Positions 1 through 11,553 of a stretch of 64,000 bases of DNA are shown piece after piece; the stretch's first letter is position 1; each line of letters opens with the position of its first letter. This stretch comes from Craterostigma plantagineum (taxonomy: Eukaryota; Streptophyta; Magnoliopsida; Lamiales; Linderniaceae), in NCBI GenBank assembly GCA_027422505.1, contig JAPQWV010000729.1, positions 124,001 through 188,000 of the forward strand, written 5' to 3'. Position numbers and translations under genes: made by a program. The notes under the pieces were generated by a model. It had not been told where the DNA came from. It was given only the letters and a program-made list of their open reading frames with translations, and searched no databases.

Positions 1-1995
1 TTTACAATCGCTGAAAATTAATTATAACCTTCACTCGCCCGCTTGTACCATGCATGGAAGTAAGTTTGCTCGATTCCTTCTAGCTCCTATATACATGGGA
101 ATCGATCGAATCCTATTCTTCACCTAGTTGATCAATTCTAAATTGAGACATACTATCGCCCGAAACCCCAATTCGCTGAGTGCTTTTCTTTCATTTATAT
201 TTCCTTCGAAAAACATCCTAAACCCCGAAAATATTACACCCTAAAATCAAACCCTTAAAAAAAAACTCATCTAGTCAGATATACCTAAATATTCAGATAT
301 TATTCTAATTCCAGAAATATTCCTCAATTCTAATTTGTTATGAGTGCTTATACGTTCAACAGAATCAATAGAACTCAAAAATCTGCATTTTTCAAAAATA
401 TAAACACATAGAATTGAAACTCGAAACCTGATTTCTACGAACTTAAATCACCCATAATCATTATACCATCACATCACTTAGATATCAAAGCATAATTACA
501 TTGAAAAATCGAAGGGTTCACGTATAACAAATCTACCTCACTTCCTATGCTGTTTTAATGAGTTTTCGTCGGTGGTGAACGTGCTGAAATTTCCTTTCGT
601 TGTTTATGGCTTCCTTGTTCTTTCTTTCTCCACTTTCTCTACTTCTTCCTAAGATAACTTGCTAACCTTCGTATGATATGAGATAATTTTCCATATACTT
701 ATCATAAGCTAAGTAATTAATATTATTTTAGTGCTAACGTAGTTTTCTAACTTAACTCTAGTGTTCGAAAGTTTTCTTCGTGGACTACTCACAAAGTTGT
801 TAAATGAATGAGACTTTTTCTTTGTTCTTATCCCATTCTTATTGTGCGATAATAACCAATGACAAGGACTTTAGTTTAATCTTTAGTATACATTATTTTA
901 AAGCAAATAGTTTTCTACCTTAAACTTGAAGTTTCAAAAATTTGGACTCATCTCATCCCAATCGTTAATAATTTCAATGAGAAAGACATTTACCAAATGT
1001 TAATCTTTTAAGTCTTGTATTAGTCATTCTTTAGTATTAATTAAGTGCCTAAGAATTTCAGAATCCCTTATTAGGGAATTTCGAAACACTTCCTTATCTA
1101 GCTAAATTATGTCATTACTTTAGCTTTGGATTGCTTTCTATCTTGACTTAAGTTTCCAAACTTGTATTGCTCCCGTAGTTAACGTGTAAAAATTTCTAGA
1201 TGACAAAGACACATAATATTTACCTCTAAGCCATGTATTAATTATTCTTTAATATTACTTAAGAGTCATCAAGAATTTCGAAACTCCTCATTAGTCAAAT
1301 AACAACTCCCCCTCACATCAAATATCTTATTATTTTTGGACTATTCACTAACCTCTTGAACGTGCATATACATATCATACATCATAGTGTTGAAAAATGA
1401 GGGAAAATGACAAGCATGTGATGTCTTCTTACGCTAAGTCTTCGAGCTACCTTCTTAGATCTTATCTTTTTACGTGCAATAATCCACAAAGTTAATTTAC
1501 TAAACCTTATCTCAACCTTGAGGGATTGATAGTATTTTAATGACTACATAGCTTTCCTCATAATGAAGTTTTCAATACCATGCTAACGAAAATCTTAGAA
1601 AATATGCATTATTTTAGGATGTGATTAATTAATAAAAGATACATGCTATTGGAGAGTGTAGGCATCGACTACTTGTTTAACCCCTTAATAATGTGTGTAT
1701 ATATATATTTTGTATTAATATATATAGAGGTGTAAACATACCAACATACATATAAATATAATGTAAGCCACGAAAAATTTGGAATTTCCAAACAATTCTC
1801 ACGAAAACTTCTTACCAACAAAATTTACTTTAAAGTCCAAAAATATTCCACTAGACTATTTAATATTTTCGGATACATCCTATGTTAAAGGATTTAATTT
1901 AATTCAACTTCCAAACTTATATTTTCTTTATTAAAATTTCTAATTTGCGTTGCCTACTACACCCTAATCCTATGTTAAATTTTATGGGTATTACA
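1..1995 (-). repeat. Decayed LTR-like relic
   Basis: AT-rich sequence without a coding region. Its right end (about 1972-1995) reads GTTAAATTTTATGGGTATTACA and resembles the right end of the LARD LTR at 11517-11540, which ends in a closely similar ...TTTACGGGTATTACA. Upstream stretches such as the ones around 1020-1090 (CTTTAGTATTAATTAAGTG, AATCCCTTATTAGG) also resemble the LARD LTR near 10890-11000. About 860-1290 holds three diverged copies of one unit, each starting near ATGACAAAGAC or a variant. I infer an old LTR from the same broad family in the same orientation. The similarity is by eye only. Confidence 0.4.
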
Positions 1996-3317
1996 GCCCC
2001 TGCGAAAATTTTAGAAAATTTTAGTACTATATATGTAATTTAGGTTTTAGTACGTACATAGATGTTTTGTATGCTAAATTACATAAATATTACATGTAGT
2101 GTAGGGGTCAAGTCGGTTGTTTTCATGCTCCTTCCATGGGTTCATCTTATACCCTCCCACTCTTATATCTTTTTAAGTATTTATATTCAGTTTATATCTC
2201 TCCCCCTTTGTCTTTTAAACCTTTTTAATCCATTTGGTATTCTATTTGAATTATTTGTTAAGACTACGAAGTCAAATCTGTGTTTAGCTTACTTTTTCAT
2301 TTTGATTTTTCTAATTATTTCACCATATGGTTATAGGAAAAATAAAAATATTTTTTGTTTTTGTTTTTGTAGAACTCTAAATGTAAAGACTATAATTTTG
2401 CAAACATAATAGACATATCCATATTATTGAAACCATTTTATTTTAAAAAGACAAGATGATATTTTTTATATGTCCGACCTTCTCGATAAAAAAAATTCTA
2501 ATTCCGTCATAGACTACTAAAATTTTAATTGGAGGAGCCTTTATTAAAACTAAAACAATTATTTGCCTAAAAACCAAAATATCAAATAAAAAAGCTCAAA
2601 TAATTATTGAAGTTTACCCACGCACGACACAAGACTTATTTTATTTTCTACTATCTTTTTTTTTTTAATTCACGTTACATAGAATATATAACGCTGACCA
2701 ATGAAAATGAGGTTCCCGAGCCCAAAACATCATAAAAATTGTCTGGCACTTTGCAATAGATCATGATGCATGGACCAACATCCGATCCTGTATACGTTAA
2801 TATTGCAGCCCCCCGACAAAAATTTCCGGGATCCGTCCCTGGTTATAATGAGGTTATGGAAGTTACGTGGATTACTAAGTTTTTTCCATTTTATTAATAT
2901 ATATAGAAAAAATCTGATTGGTCAACTGAAACAGAAAAATTAATGATTTATCCTACCCCTCACCATTAATATAATAGAATAGATGGTCATATCACTCGAC
3001 GAATGTAACATGGAATATTAACTTCTTATTTATTCTTCTCACTTTTATTTCTTTGGAACATTTTTCTATGCTTTCCATACACATCGATTCTTTCTTTCAC
3101 TTTTATGTTAAATTATTACATTTTCCTTTATTCTATTCGAAATACGAAGAATCTCATCCAACGTAAAGAGCTTAGGCCTCTTGTTTTTCTCGATATGCCT
3201 TTTCTGAAAGAAAAGAACGAAATTAATGTTAATATTGATGTATATATTTTTATTAGAGATCATTGGATATTTTTCGGATAAGGAAATTCCAAGAGTAGAA
3301 TATTCTGACTCAGGGTG
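1996..3317. other. AT-rich stretch, no gene seen
   Basis: No coding region is supportable here. The longest open frame (2062-2409, 115 codons) is low-complexity, hydrophobic by composition and shows no domain. The only recognisable landmark is a transposon-terminus-like motif at 2805-2841. Confidence 0.6.
2805..2841 (-). repeat. Possible DNA-transposon terminus
   Basis: Read on the minus strand this begins CAGGGACGGATCCCGG, continues AAATTTTTGTCGGGGGGC, and resembles the ends of many plant hAT-like elements (CAG-GGCGGA type followed by a G run). A degraded similar motif lies near 2475-2515, but I see no convincing matching opposite end or target duplication, so the element's extent is unknown. 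Confidence 0.35.
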
Positions 3318-4994
3318 TAGGGTTGAAAACAAATCGAATCGAGTCCAATACCATAAAATTTTATTCATATTCGGATGACAATCGAACGAATACGAATATT
3401 TAATCGAATAAAACTCGATTCTTATTCTTATTCGGAAATATTCGAATTGAATATTCAAATACTCGAATATGGATTATATTTGAGTATTCATCTCTATATT
3501 TACTAAAGTATTAATCTCTATATTTAATAAAAATTGTAAATATTATTACATTTAAAATATATTTCAAAATATATATATTCAATTGTAATATATTATGTAT
3601 GAGTGCTACTATTTGCACCCCCTTTGAGAGTGAAAAAAAAAATATCGCAAATGGTACAATTTCTTAAATTTATTCTCCACAATAATAATGTAAGTTTTAA
3701 TTTATTACATTTTATCTCAATGCACTTATTCAATGAAAATTATTTACACAATTATTAATTTTGATTTACGGTTGAAGTTAACTTTACTCTTACCACTTAG
3801 AAATAAACAAAACTTCTAAATTATAAACAAAATCTTTCTTATACCATAAATATTTCATATTAACCTACACACAATTTATTTAATAAATGTGTAGAATTAA
3901 TTAATAGTTGTAATGTGATAATTTAATTGCGTGAAAGAATTTAATAAATAGTTATAAAACCGTCAAAATTATCTACAGATAATTAATAAATGGCGAATCT
4001 ATAGAAAAATACACAATTGGATTAAATTTTTACACATAGGTACCCATGTCAGAAAATTTTACAGATAGGTACCCGATTTAATTTTTATCAGTTTCTTTAG
4101 TCATGATGTATCTTTCTGCGTGTATATTGCGTACCATAACACGTTGATATAGGGTACCTAAATATAGCATACGTCGTACCTACGGCATACATGTGTGTTA
4201 CATAAAGCGTACCTAAATATAGCATACGTCGTGCCATTTTTTCTGTTATATAGGGTACCAAAATGTGTTGTATGGTGTACTTTCGGGGATCGGAGACATA
4301 TGTGCAAAATTTATTCTGTTAGGTACCTACATATAAAAATCCTGACAGGGTACTAAATACAAGTTTTTATCCAAATTGGTACTTATGTGTAAAGACCCCT
4401 TAATAAATAATGGAGAAGTAATTAGGCATAATAACTAATAACTATCAGTAATAAAGATTGGATTGAAAGAACGACATCTGCTGATATTGAAAACCGAAAA
4501 TTTTATTTTCTGTAATAAATTTAGTGTTATAATTAATTAGGGGGGTTATATAGTAATTTGGGGGGTGCGTGTAGGATTTCCCATCATATTTAGTTTGATT
4601 TAACAAAATATAATCTTTAAGATAGTTTTTGAATTAAAATATGCTATAAGTAATATATACGAATGATATATTATATTTAAATATAAATGGACTTGTTGAT
4701 TTCTATGTTTGGGCTATAATACTCGGACTCTAAAATTCTAAACATTCTCAATGGTTATTAATTACAAGTATTGATCATATATTAAAATTTATAAACATAT
4801 ATTATATAATTCGAATCGAATAATTTTGATTAATATCCGAATCGAATAATGTGATTATTCGTATTTGGATATTTCTCGAATAAAAAAATATATTCTTATT
4901 CGGATTCGTATTCTAAATATTCGAATTCGAATATTAGAATTTCGAATCGAATCGCGAATCGAACAAAAAAAGTTCAATTCAATTTGCAACCCTA
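3318..4994. mobile_element. Candidate TIR element with CGAATA subterminal repeats
   Basis: The left end reads TAGGGTTG and the right end CAACCCTA, its exact reverse complement. Both ends are followed inward by many copies of CGAATA/TATTCG (about 3360-3475 and 4805-4955), the kind of subterminal motif repetition seen in non-autonomous hAT-like elements. There is no transposase. A clear 8-bp target duplication is not visible (TCAGGGTG on the left, ATCGGGAG on the right), so the assignment is tentative. The element itself contains a smaller candidate at 4029-4393. Confidence 0.4.
4029..4393. mobile_element. Candidate small nested MITE
   Basis: The termini TTTACACATAGGTACC (4029-4044) and GGTACTTATGTGTAAA (4378-4393) are inverted repeats matching at 15 of 16 positions. 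Inside, GGTACC-type motifs recur and a unit beginning GTACCTAAATATAGCATACG occurs twice, about 54 bp apart near 4155 and 4209. There is no coding capacity and no certain target duplication. It lies within the larger candidate element. Confidence 0.35.
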
Positions 4995-5931
4995 ATCGGG
5001 AGTAAGGAATGATTCCAATGCATCATTAAAGGCTGAATTTCTTTATTTCGTTTGCTACTATTCGCCTATTCAATCAATATATTTCATACTAATCATATTA
5101 ACAAATTACACTATATTAGTTCACGAAAGCAAGCATTCATCACGTGTTAGAGATATTCTTAGACTAAGATTCTTATTATAACGTAAATTGTACCTTTTGT
5201 GTAATTAATTCTCTATCCTACCATACTTAAAAGGGAAACAAATATTTTTAATAGTTTTTTTGTAAAGAAGAAAATAAACTACAATATTTCTTGAATTGAT
5301 TCTCTAAAGCCGTAAATCGAGATATTACAATATCAAAGAAGCTAACAACCAAGCTTAGAAAGGAAAAGATATCGTGATATTAAATGACTATTTTAATGGA
5401 AGAAGATTGATCGATGATTTCACATAATGCAGTGATTGGATCCCAATAAGATCTCATGAATTACTCATCACAATCTCTCTATTTTCGTGAAGGATATTCA
5501 CAGTTTGATTCATCCTTATCACTCCAATTTCCATCCTTATCACTCCAAGTTTTGGCGTCAATATTGTTACTGTATTTAATTTCCTCCCTCAAACTATGTG
5601 TAGAGTGTATTAGATAGTGTGAGCTGTAGTTTGTATTATATTGCTTTTTATATCAATAAAATAGTACTGTTTTTGGTGTTGCTTTTCTTGTACTTACTGA
5701 TTTTGTTTGTATATGAATAATGACATAGAAGGACTGTCAGGAACCGAAACCAAAATGCAAAACCTATATTGTTTTTGTGCATGTTATAAATTCATGCATT
5801 TGCGCTATTTTATGCATTTGCATAATTAAATTATAGTAGAGATATGAATGGAAATAGTACTTGGCTAGGTATTATAGTTGTTGAAGGAAAGTAATAGTTG
5901 AAGTAAATAGAGTAATAGTGAAATTAATTAT
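4995..5931. other. AT-rich spacer, no gene seen
   Basis: I see no coding region, RNA gene or complete repeat here. Around 5520-5545 the phrase CATCCTTATCACTCCAA occurs twice in direct succession. A stretch at 5600-5700 looks like a transcript end but cannot be assigned. Confidence 0.5.
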
Positions 5932-5949
5932 CAAAAGAGAGGATTATAT
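5932..5949. repeat. SINE target-site duplication, left copy
   Basis: CAAAAGAGAGGATTATAT is repeated without mismatch at 6131-6148, directly flanking the SINE. An 18-bp duplication of this kind is what LINE-type nicking and reverse transcription leaves. Confidence 0.85.
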
Positions 5950-6130
5950 TTTTTTCGGATACCCGACCGGTTCCGGGTTGCCCTGACTAATCCTGTTCGC
6001 CCCGCGTCGCGTACCTGGTAACGACAGGTGAGGCTAACAAAGGGGGGTGCTGCATACACAAGGATTCGAACCCGAGATCTTGCTTAAGCTATACCAAGCC
6101 GCTTACCACTTGGACCAACTCCGGTTGGTA
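5950..6130 (-). mobile_element. tRNA-derived SINE
   Basis: A short non-autonomous retroposon of about 181 bp in minus orientation. Its 5' part (right side) is tRNA-like: a box A-like motif TGGTCCAAGTGG at 6106-6117 and an exact B box GGTTCGAATCC at 6062-6072, both on the minus strand and about 34 bp apart, forming an internal RNA polymerase III promoter. The tRNA-like head is followed by an unrelated body and a short A run at the 3' end (plus-strand T run, 5950-5955). The perfect 18-bp direct repeats on both sides show a fairly recent insertion. It is not a functional tRNA gene: no cloverleaf 5' half or 3' acceptor pairing is evident and the body continues past the tRNA-like part. Movement would need the enzymes of a partner LINE, none of which is in this window. 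Confidence 0.85.
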
Positions 6131-6148
6131 CAAAAGAGAGGATTATAT
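6131..6148. repeat. SINE target-site duplication, right copy
   Basis: Exact second copy of the 18-bp sequence at 5932-5949. Confidence 0.85.
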
Positions 6149-6639
6149 ATACATGTCACGAAAATTAGATTTTAAAAAAAGAAGTATTACAAAACTATTG
6201 CTTGTTTTGTTATAGATAGAGTCACTAGAATTAAATTGAACTAATATGGATTATGATTTTCGATAGGTCCTGCAAAAACTTCTGATTTTCGACATAAGAA
6301 TTGATCACTTAAGGAAATTTCGAGATCTATATATATAACATATATGCCAATATATTAAAAACTTAGTCGTAAGGGAAGCAATTATAATAATAACATAATG
6401 TGCATTAGACAAACTTATGATAAGTATTAATAAAATGTCATTTGACTACTAATACACGCAAGTATAGGATAAGATAAGAAAGGAGATTAATTCATATCAT
6501 TTCCATAACTCACGAAAGCTAAAGGACAGGGAAGAGACGAACTTGAGCACAATTCAAACTAGGCTAAGGAAGGCTGAGAATTTTTCCTATAATGTCCAGA
6601 TTTAATATGCCTTAAGTATTAACATACATGAATTTTATA

Positions 6640-7320
6640 TTTGTTCATGTTATATTAATCTGATGTTTGAACACTATAAAATATTTTGAAAGGTTTATGA
6701 AACTCTCTCTGTGTTCTTGAAGGTTTACAGTTTGATCGAAGTTTGTCAGAATTTTGAAAGAAAATGTGTTTTTAAGTGTACCGGTTTCCGGATTTTGAAT
6801 AATTTTGAATAAGATCTCGAAGATATGAATTTCGATGATTTCGAAAGATGATTTCGTAAAGTGATTTCGAAAGATGATTTCGTAGAGTGATTTCGAAAGA
6901 ATAGGGTTTTGCAATTATAGGATTTCGAAAGAATAACTAATATGTATTTTAAGAGTTCGAGAGAAATTTCGAAAGATTGATTTCGTAAAAAATCCTTCGA
7001 GAATTTTAATTTGTGATAATTCAAGTAGGATTTCTAAAGTATTTTGGCCAGTACAAAATCAATTAGTCGAAATCTAGGGAAATTTCGGGAAATTTCGAAA
7101 TGTGATGTCGAAAGAAGCTATGATGGATTTCGAAATCTAGTTCGAAATAATAGATGTCGAAAGACTTATGTGGGGTCAAGATAGGAATAGAATTTCGGAA
7201 TCAATAGAATTTGGAATGTAAGATTCGAAAGAGGACTTCAAAATTAATAGGGAGAAATTCAAAGTCTCGAGATCCCTTATTAAATTGAAATTTCGAAGCA
7301 TGGGAATGTTCTTGCAATTT
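6640..7320. repeat. TTCGAA-motif array
   Basis: GATTTCGAAAGATGATTTCG-type units and related TTTCGAAA/TTTCGTAA motifs recur at irregular spacing through this stretch, most densely at 6828-6910. Similar TTCGAAAA motifs occur in the internal region of the LARD (13290-13590) in the opposite sense, so this may be a relic of a related element. Open frames across it are products of the repetition and show no domain. Confidence 0.5.
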
Positions 7321-7729
7321 TAATTGTTGTAGCCATAAAAAAAAAGTGAATACACGTGTTGGTTGTAAAATCATTGTTAATAATGATTAATAAAGAGTTT
7401 CCTTAGCCTTAAAGAAATTGACATTATCAATAAAAAAAACTATGTATATAATAGTACAATATATATTATATATATCTATATATTTGCCATTATCAATTAA
7501 TAATCATGTCAAAACCACTAATTAGTGGACATAGGAAAAGTTTTCAATATAATATTGGAATTTCCGATATTTTAGAGTTTTCAACATAATAAGAATTAGG
7601 ATTTTCAACATAATAAGAATTAGTTTTCCATTGTATTTTCGGTACAGTACAGTTATCAATTTTTAATATAGGTACGATATTGATAATCGGTACGTGGCCA
7701 TATCCACCTATCAAACCTTGATAATGATA
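7321..7729. other. AT-rich flank of the LARD
   Basis: Non-coding. A 24-bp unit beginning TTTTCAACATAATAAGAATT occurs twice in tandem at about 7578-7623. This is the left flank of the LARD insertion; its continuation on the other side starts at 17874. Confidence 0.5.
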
Positions 7730-7734
7730 CTTGG
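7730..7734. repeat. LARD target-site duplication, left
   Basis: CTTGG, identical to 17869-17873 on the other side of the element. Confidence 0.85.
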
Positions 7735-10648
7735 TGTCACGACCCACTTTTCCTATAACTAGTTTGGCGGATTTTTCACAACGTAAGCTGCGGAAGACCC
7801 GATTTTAAAAAAAACACTCTTATTTAATAATTTAATATTATACATTCAACATTTATTTTGCAGACGTCTTATCTTACAATTATCTTAATCCCACACATTA
7901 AAATATTTCGAACACACTAATAACACCTCTCAGGTCACATCCATGTACGCCCAGCCCTCAAAAGCACGTGGAGTCACCGCCATCAGCCTGCCTTAGTCGT
8001 GACGTGTCTCAACGTCCGACTCATTCGTACCTACAACACATAAAACGTGGAATGAGCTATAAAGCTCAGTAAGTGAAAATATGCATGTATGCACGTGCCA
8101 AAATAGCAAAGGCATCCGCGCCAATGCTTACTAACACTCGTATTCTCATAACATTCTCATTCTTTTCTCATTCCTTTCATTTTTCTCATTCTCTCAGGGC
8201 CCTTAGCTACTTACTACGCACACCACCATTTCATGAGCTCAAATCCGATACGGATAAAATACGATAGTGGCCCACACTGACTAGGATAAAACTAGGGTCT
8301 ATCTCCAGTTTTACCATTCACCAGGTCGCCCCTCTATCTGGCCAATACAATATTTCTTTCCTGGCACGCTGGTTAATACCATGTGCCTTCCCAGCACCTA
8401 AATAATTTAGGTACATATATTCGACGGTTTTACCCCCGTCATGGTGTCGTCGTAGAAGTAGCTATGATTCATTCGTGAGTCTACATCACATACTAATATC
8501 GTCAAACATACTTTGTTCTCAGACGATCATATACTATGCATTCTCATACTGGTAACTCTCACATAGTACGTGTATGCACATGCTCATGCCATATAAATAA
8601 TGCCATGCATACATACCATGCTCGCCTACAAACGATAAATGCCATGCACGTTCATAATCCAAACGTGCACATAATATACTACGATATGGTGTACCAACTG
8701 GTATCCCACGTCATTGCAAAATAATAAATAATAGCTTACCATGCGATTTCATTATCGCCAGTAAGCATCTCACGTACAACCAATACAGGTTGCCACACAA
8801 TCACGTAATTCCATATAATTCACATCACGTAAAATCACCTCACATAAAACCACCAACACAAGTTACTATAATAATTACGTAATTCAATATAATTCACTCA
8901 CATAAAATCATACAACACAAATAACCACATAAATTAAATATAAACATGTAGTTTATGTGTTGTAGATGAGATTTCCACTTACCTGATATCCTTAGCTTAT
9001 CGCACAGTTAAATCGCTAACCTTCAAACCCTAATTATAGAAACATATAAAATTAGAGTTCGTTAATTTAATTATAATTTCATGAATTTAGCTTAAACTCT
9101 ATTTTCGACTTATAATTTCGAAACCCTAAAATTCCAAGTTTGAATTAAATTAAAAGTACCACTTTCAAATTTATAAAAATCTCGAGTTACATGATAAATC
9201 TCAACATTATCTTCAATATTTATAAAACTCGAAACTATATCAATATCAAACTAAGTCTCGACATTTTTTAAAAACTCGACACATTTCGAAACCAACAAAA
9301 TAAAATGTCGATATCTCATGTATTATAAATGTCGAAACAACTCACACCACACATCTCGACATTTATATATAAAAATCTCGGAATTACTGTTCACTCGACA
9401 TTTTATTTCATCATCTCGACATTTTAAAATTGAATTTCAATATGTAAATAAATCTCGAAACATCACATAGTCACTCGACATTTTCACTTCCAAATTCTAC
9501 TCGACATCTTTAACTACACATGATACATATCGATATCTTATACCAATAACACATCTCGACATTTATAGATCTCAATCGGTTCGACATTTATATGTATATA
9601 GATCTCTATATTCATTGTTTGATAGCTTTCGACATTTTCCTAACACACTCGACATTTCATAACAATCTCAATATCCTATGTCGATATCCTCAACATTGCA
9701 AAATACATAACACTCATGTCAACATCTTCTTCGACATTTATGTAAATAATACCCAAATATGTCGAGACACCTCACACCAAAAATCTCGAAATCATTTCAC
9801 CTAAGACACATATCATTCGACATTTCTTAGAAATCTATCTCGACATTCTATCTCAAAATTCTCTTTTGAAATTCATAAATCTCGATACAACCTATAACAT
9901 TTCGACATTTATTCAAGATCCATTTCGACATTTATTCTAAATCCTCAACCACCCAAAACTCATATCGACATTTTATGTAATATTTCTACTCGACAAAACT
10001 CACATCAATATCTCGACATTCTATTCAAAATTTATAAAACTCGAAGTAACTTCACATTAGACCTCGACATTTATCAAACACTAGTCTTTCCGAATCATAA
10101 ACACTATTTACTTCTAAACTCATATAAACTTTCGATTAAAATCTTATCTTTCAAGAACACTTTCAATTTCATACATCATTACGATCACCTTCCAAAATCA
10201 TTCCTAACCCAGAAAATCGTATATCCTAAAAACAATAAATTCTAAAGAACATCACATACTTCGAACTCATTAAAATTCATATCCCATATAACATCAAAAT
10301 GATTTATCATGTACTAAAAACTTCCTAATAATGAAAGTAACTAATTACTGTAAAACCACGAAACCTTAAACTTAATGAAACTTGAATAAAATTCTTAAAT
10401 TGCTGAAGTTATCATGTCCTAGGTAATAAAATATCAAGAAGCCATGAACCCTTAGATTATCTTCACAGTAGTTCTACTACAAAAATCGATTATAATCACA
10501 AGCACATGAAATATCAAAACTTCAAATGGTTAACACCTAATCACGCAAGTTAGGGCAACTTATAAATATATAAATTAAGTACACTAAAGCTGTGAAATAA
10601 AGATAAGATCTTTACCTTCTTCACAAGATAAATTACGAGCATCATACT

Positions 10649-10684
<36 letters not shown>

Positions 10685-11540
10685 CTCTCGTCGCTCCCTA
10701 GTTCTGTCTAACTCAACGTTGCATATTATTTCTAATGAGATATTTTCACATACTTTTCCTATCATGAATCATTATTATTTTGATTAATATAATCATCTAC
10801 CTTTACTAAAGTTTCTCAAGATTTGTTCTCATCCATACTTAACCACGTTATTCCTTCCTAACGAAAATGACATATACCAAATCTTAAATCAAGTGTTAGT
10901 TCTTATCTTTGATGTTAATCCTTAATTAAGAAATTTCGAAACTTATCATTATTTAGTAGTAATTAAATACCCAAGAATGAAATCCCTTATTAAATTTTCC
11001 ATTCTCACCACAATTTCAAAAATCACCCCTTTATGTTTCGACTTTCTCCTTAAATATTAGTTTCGAATTTTCCTCCCATGCAAAGTAAAATTATCAACCA
11101 ATAATTTTCGAGGTAGGTTGGATAGGTCTTAAGCAATGAGGATAGAACAAGCTTGGGACTGTTTACGTGAACATTGATTAAACAAAAGTGATATATTATA
11201 TTAGTCTTGGGTGTGGGGATAACATGGTAAGTAGCTTTCGTGAATTCCCTTGAAACTAAACAAATATTTGTTTTAATTGTTTCCATTTTATTTTCCCTTA
11301 AAGTTTAAGTAATTTATTATATTGTATTTATGATTGGCCTTGTTTTAAGTAAGACAATAAATAGCCCAAACTTTTGGTCCATCTATTACTTATTATTTTC
11401 GGACAATTATTTGATTAAGTTTCAAAAATAATTTGAAACTGATATAGCTTATACTTTCGCTCTTACTTTAATTCCCACTAACTCAGATATTTACCAAATT
11501 AATTACATTCCATCCCCGTATTAAATTTACGGGTATTACA
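7735..11540 (-). repeat. LARD LTR (3' LTR in element sense)
   Basis: 3806 bp, with TG...CA termini read on the plus strand and no protein domain. It contains a dense TCGACAT array (9258-10070), a poly-T tract (about 10651-10684) and an AT-rich right half. It is nearly identical to 14064-17868. Confidence 0.9.
9258..10070. repeat. TCGACAT motif array in LARD LTR
   Basis: By eye about 20 copies of TCGACA (mostly TCGACATTT) plus about five of the complement ATGTCGA lie in roughly 810 bp at irregular spacing of about 20-80 bp. The surrounding DNA is strongly AT-rich. The spacing is too irregular for a simple satellite. The same array recurs at 15594-16406 in the other LTR. Confidence 0.8.
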
Positions 11541-11553
11541 TTCCCCCCCTTAA
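11541..11553 (-). other. LARD polypurine tract
   Basis: Read on the minus strand this is AAGGGGGGGAA directly before the LTR start TGTAATACCC. That is the expected position of the plus-strand DNA primer, and it fixes the element's orientation. Confidence 0.8.

Noticed and set aside
2062..2409. A 115-codon frame in AT-rich DNA
   Set aside because: Hydrophobic low-complexity translation without domain, splice context or homologous frame nearby.
3601..4585. A middle transposon with ends near GCACCCCC/GGGGGTGC
   Set aside because: Outside the shared GCACCCCC core only scattered bases match (14 of 22 over the ends), and there is no target duplication.
6050..6126. tRNA gene on the minus strand
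   Set aside because: The A- and B-box motifs belong to a SINE: the sequence continues into an unrelated body with an A run and is flanked by an 18-bp duplication.
8073..8267. Short frames repeated at 14402, 14865 and 15928
   Set aside because: They are the two LARD LTR copies of the same non-coding DNA.
9258..10070. CRISPR-like array
   Set aside because: The repeated unit is only 6-9 bp, spacing is irregular and the context is a plant LTR.
10550..10765. A lysine-rich frame
   Set aside because: Produced by the poly-T tract in the LARD LTR.
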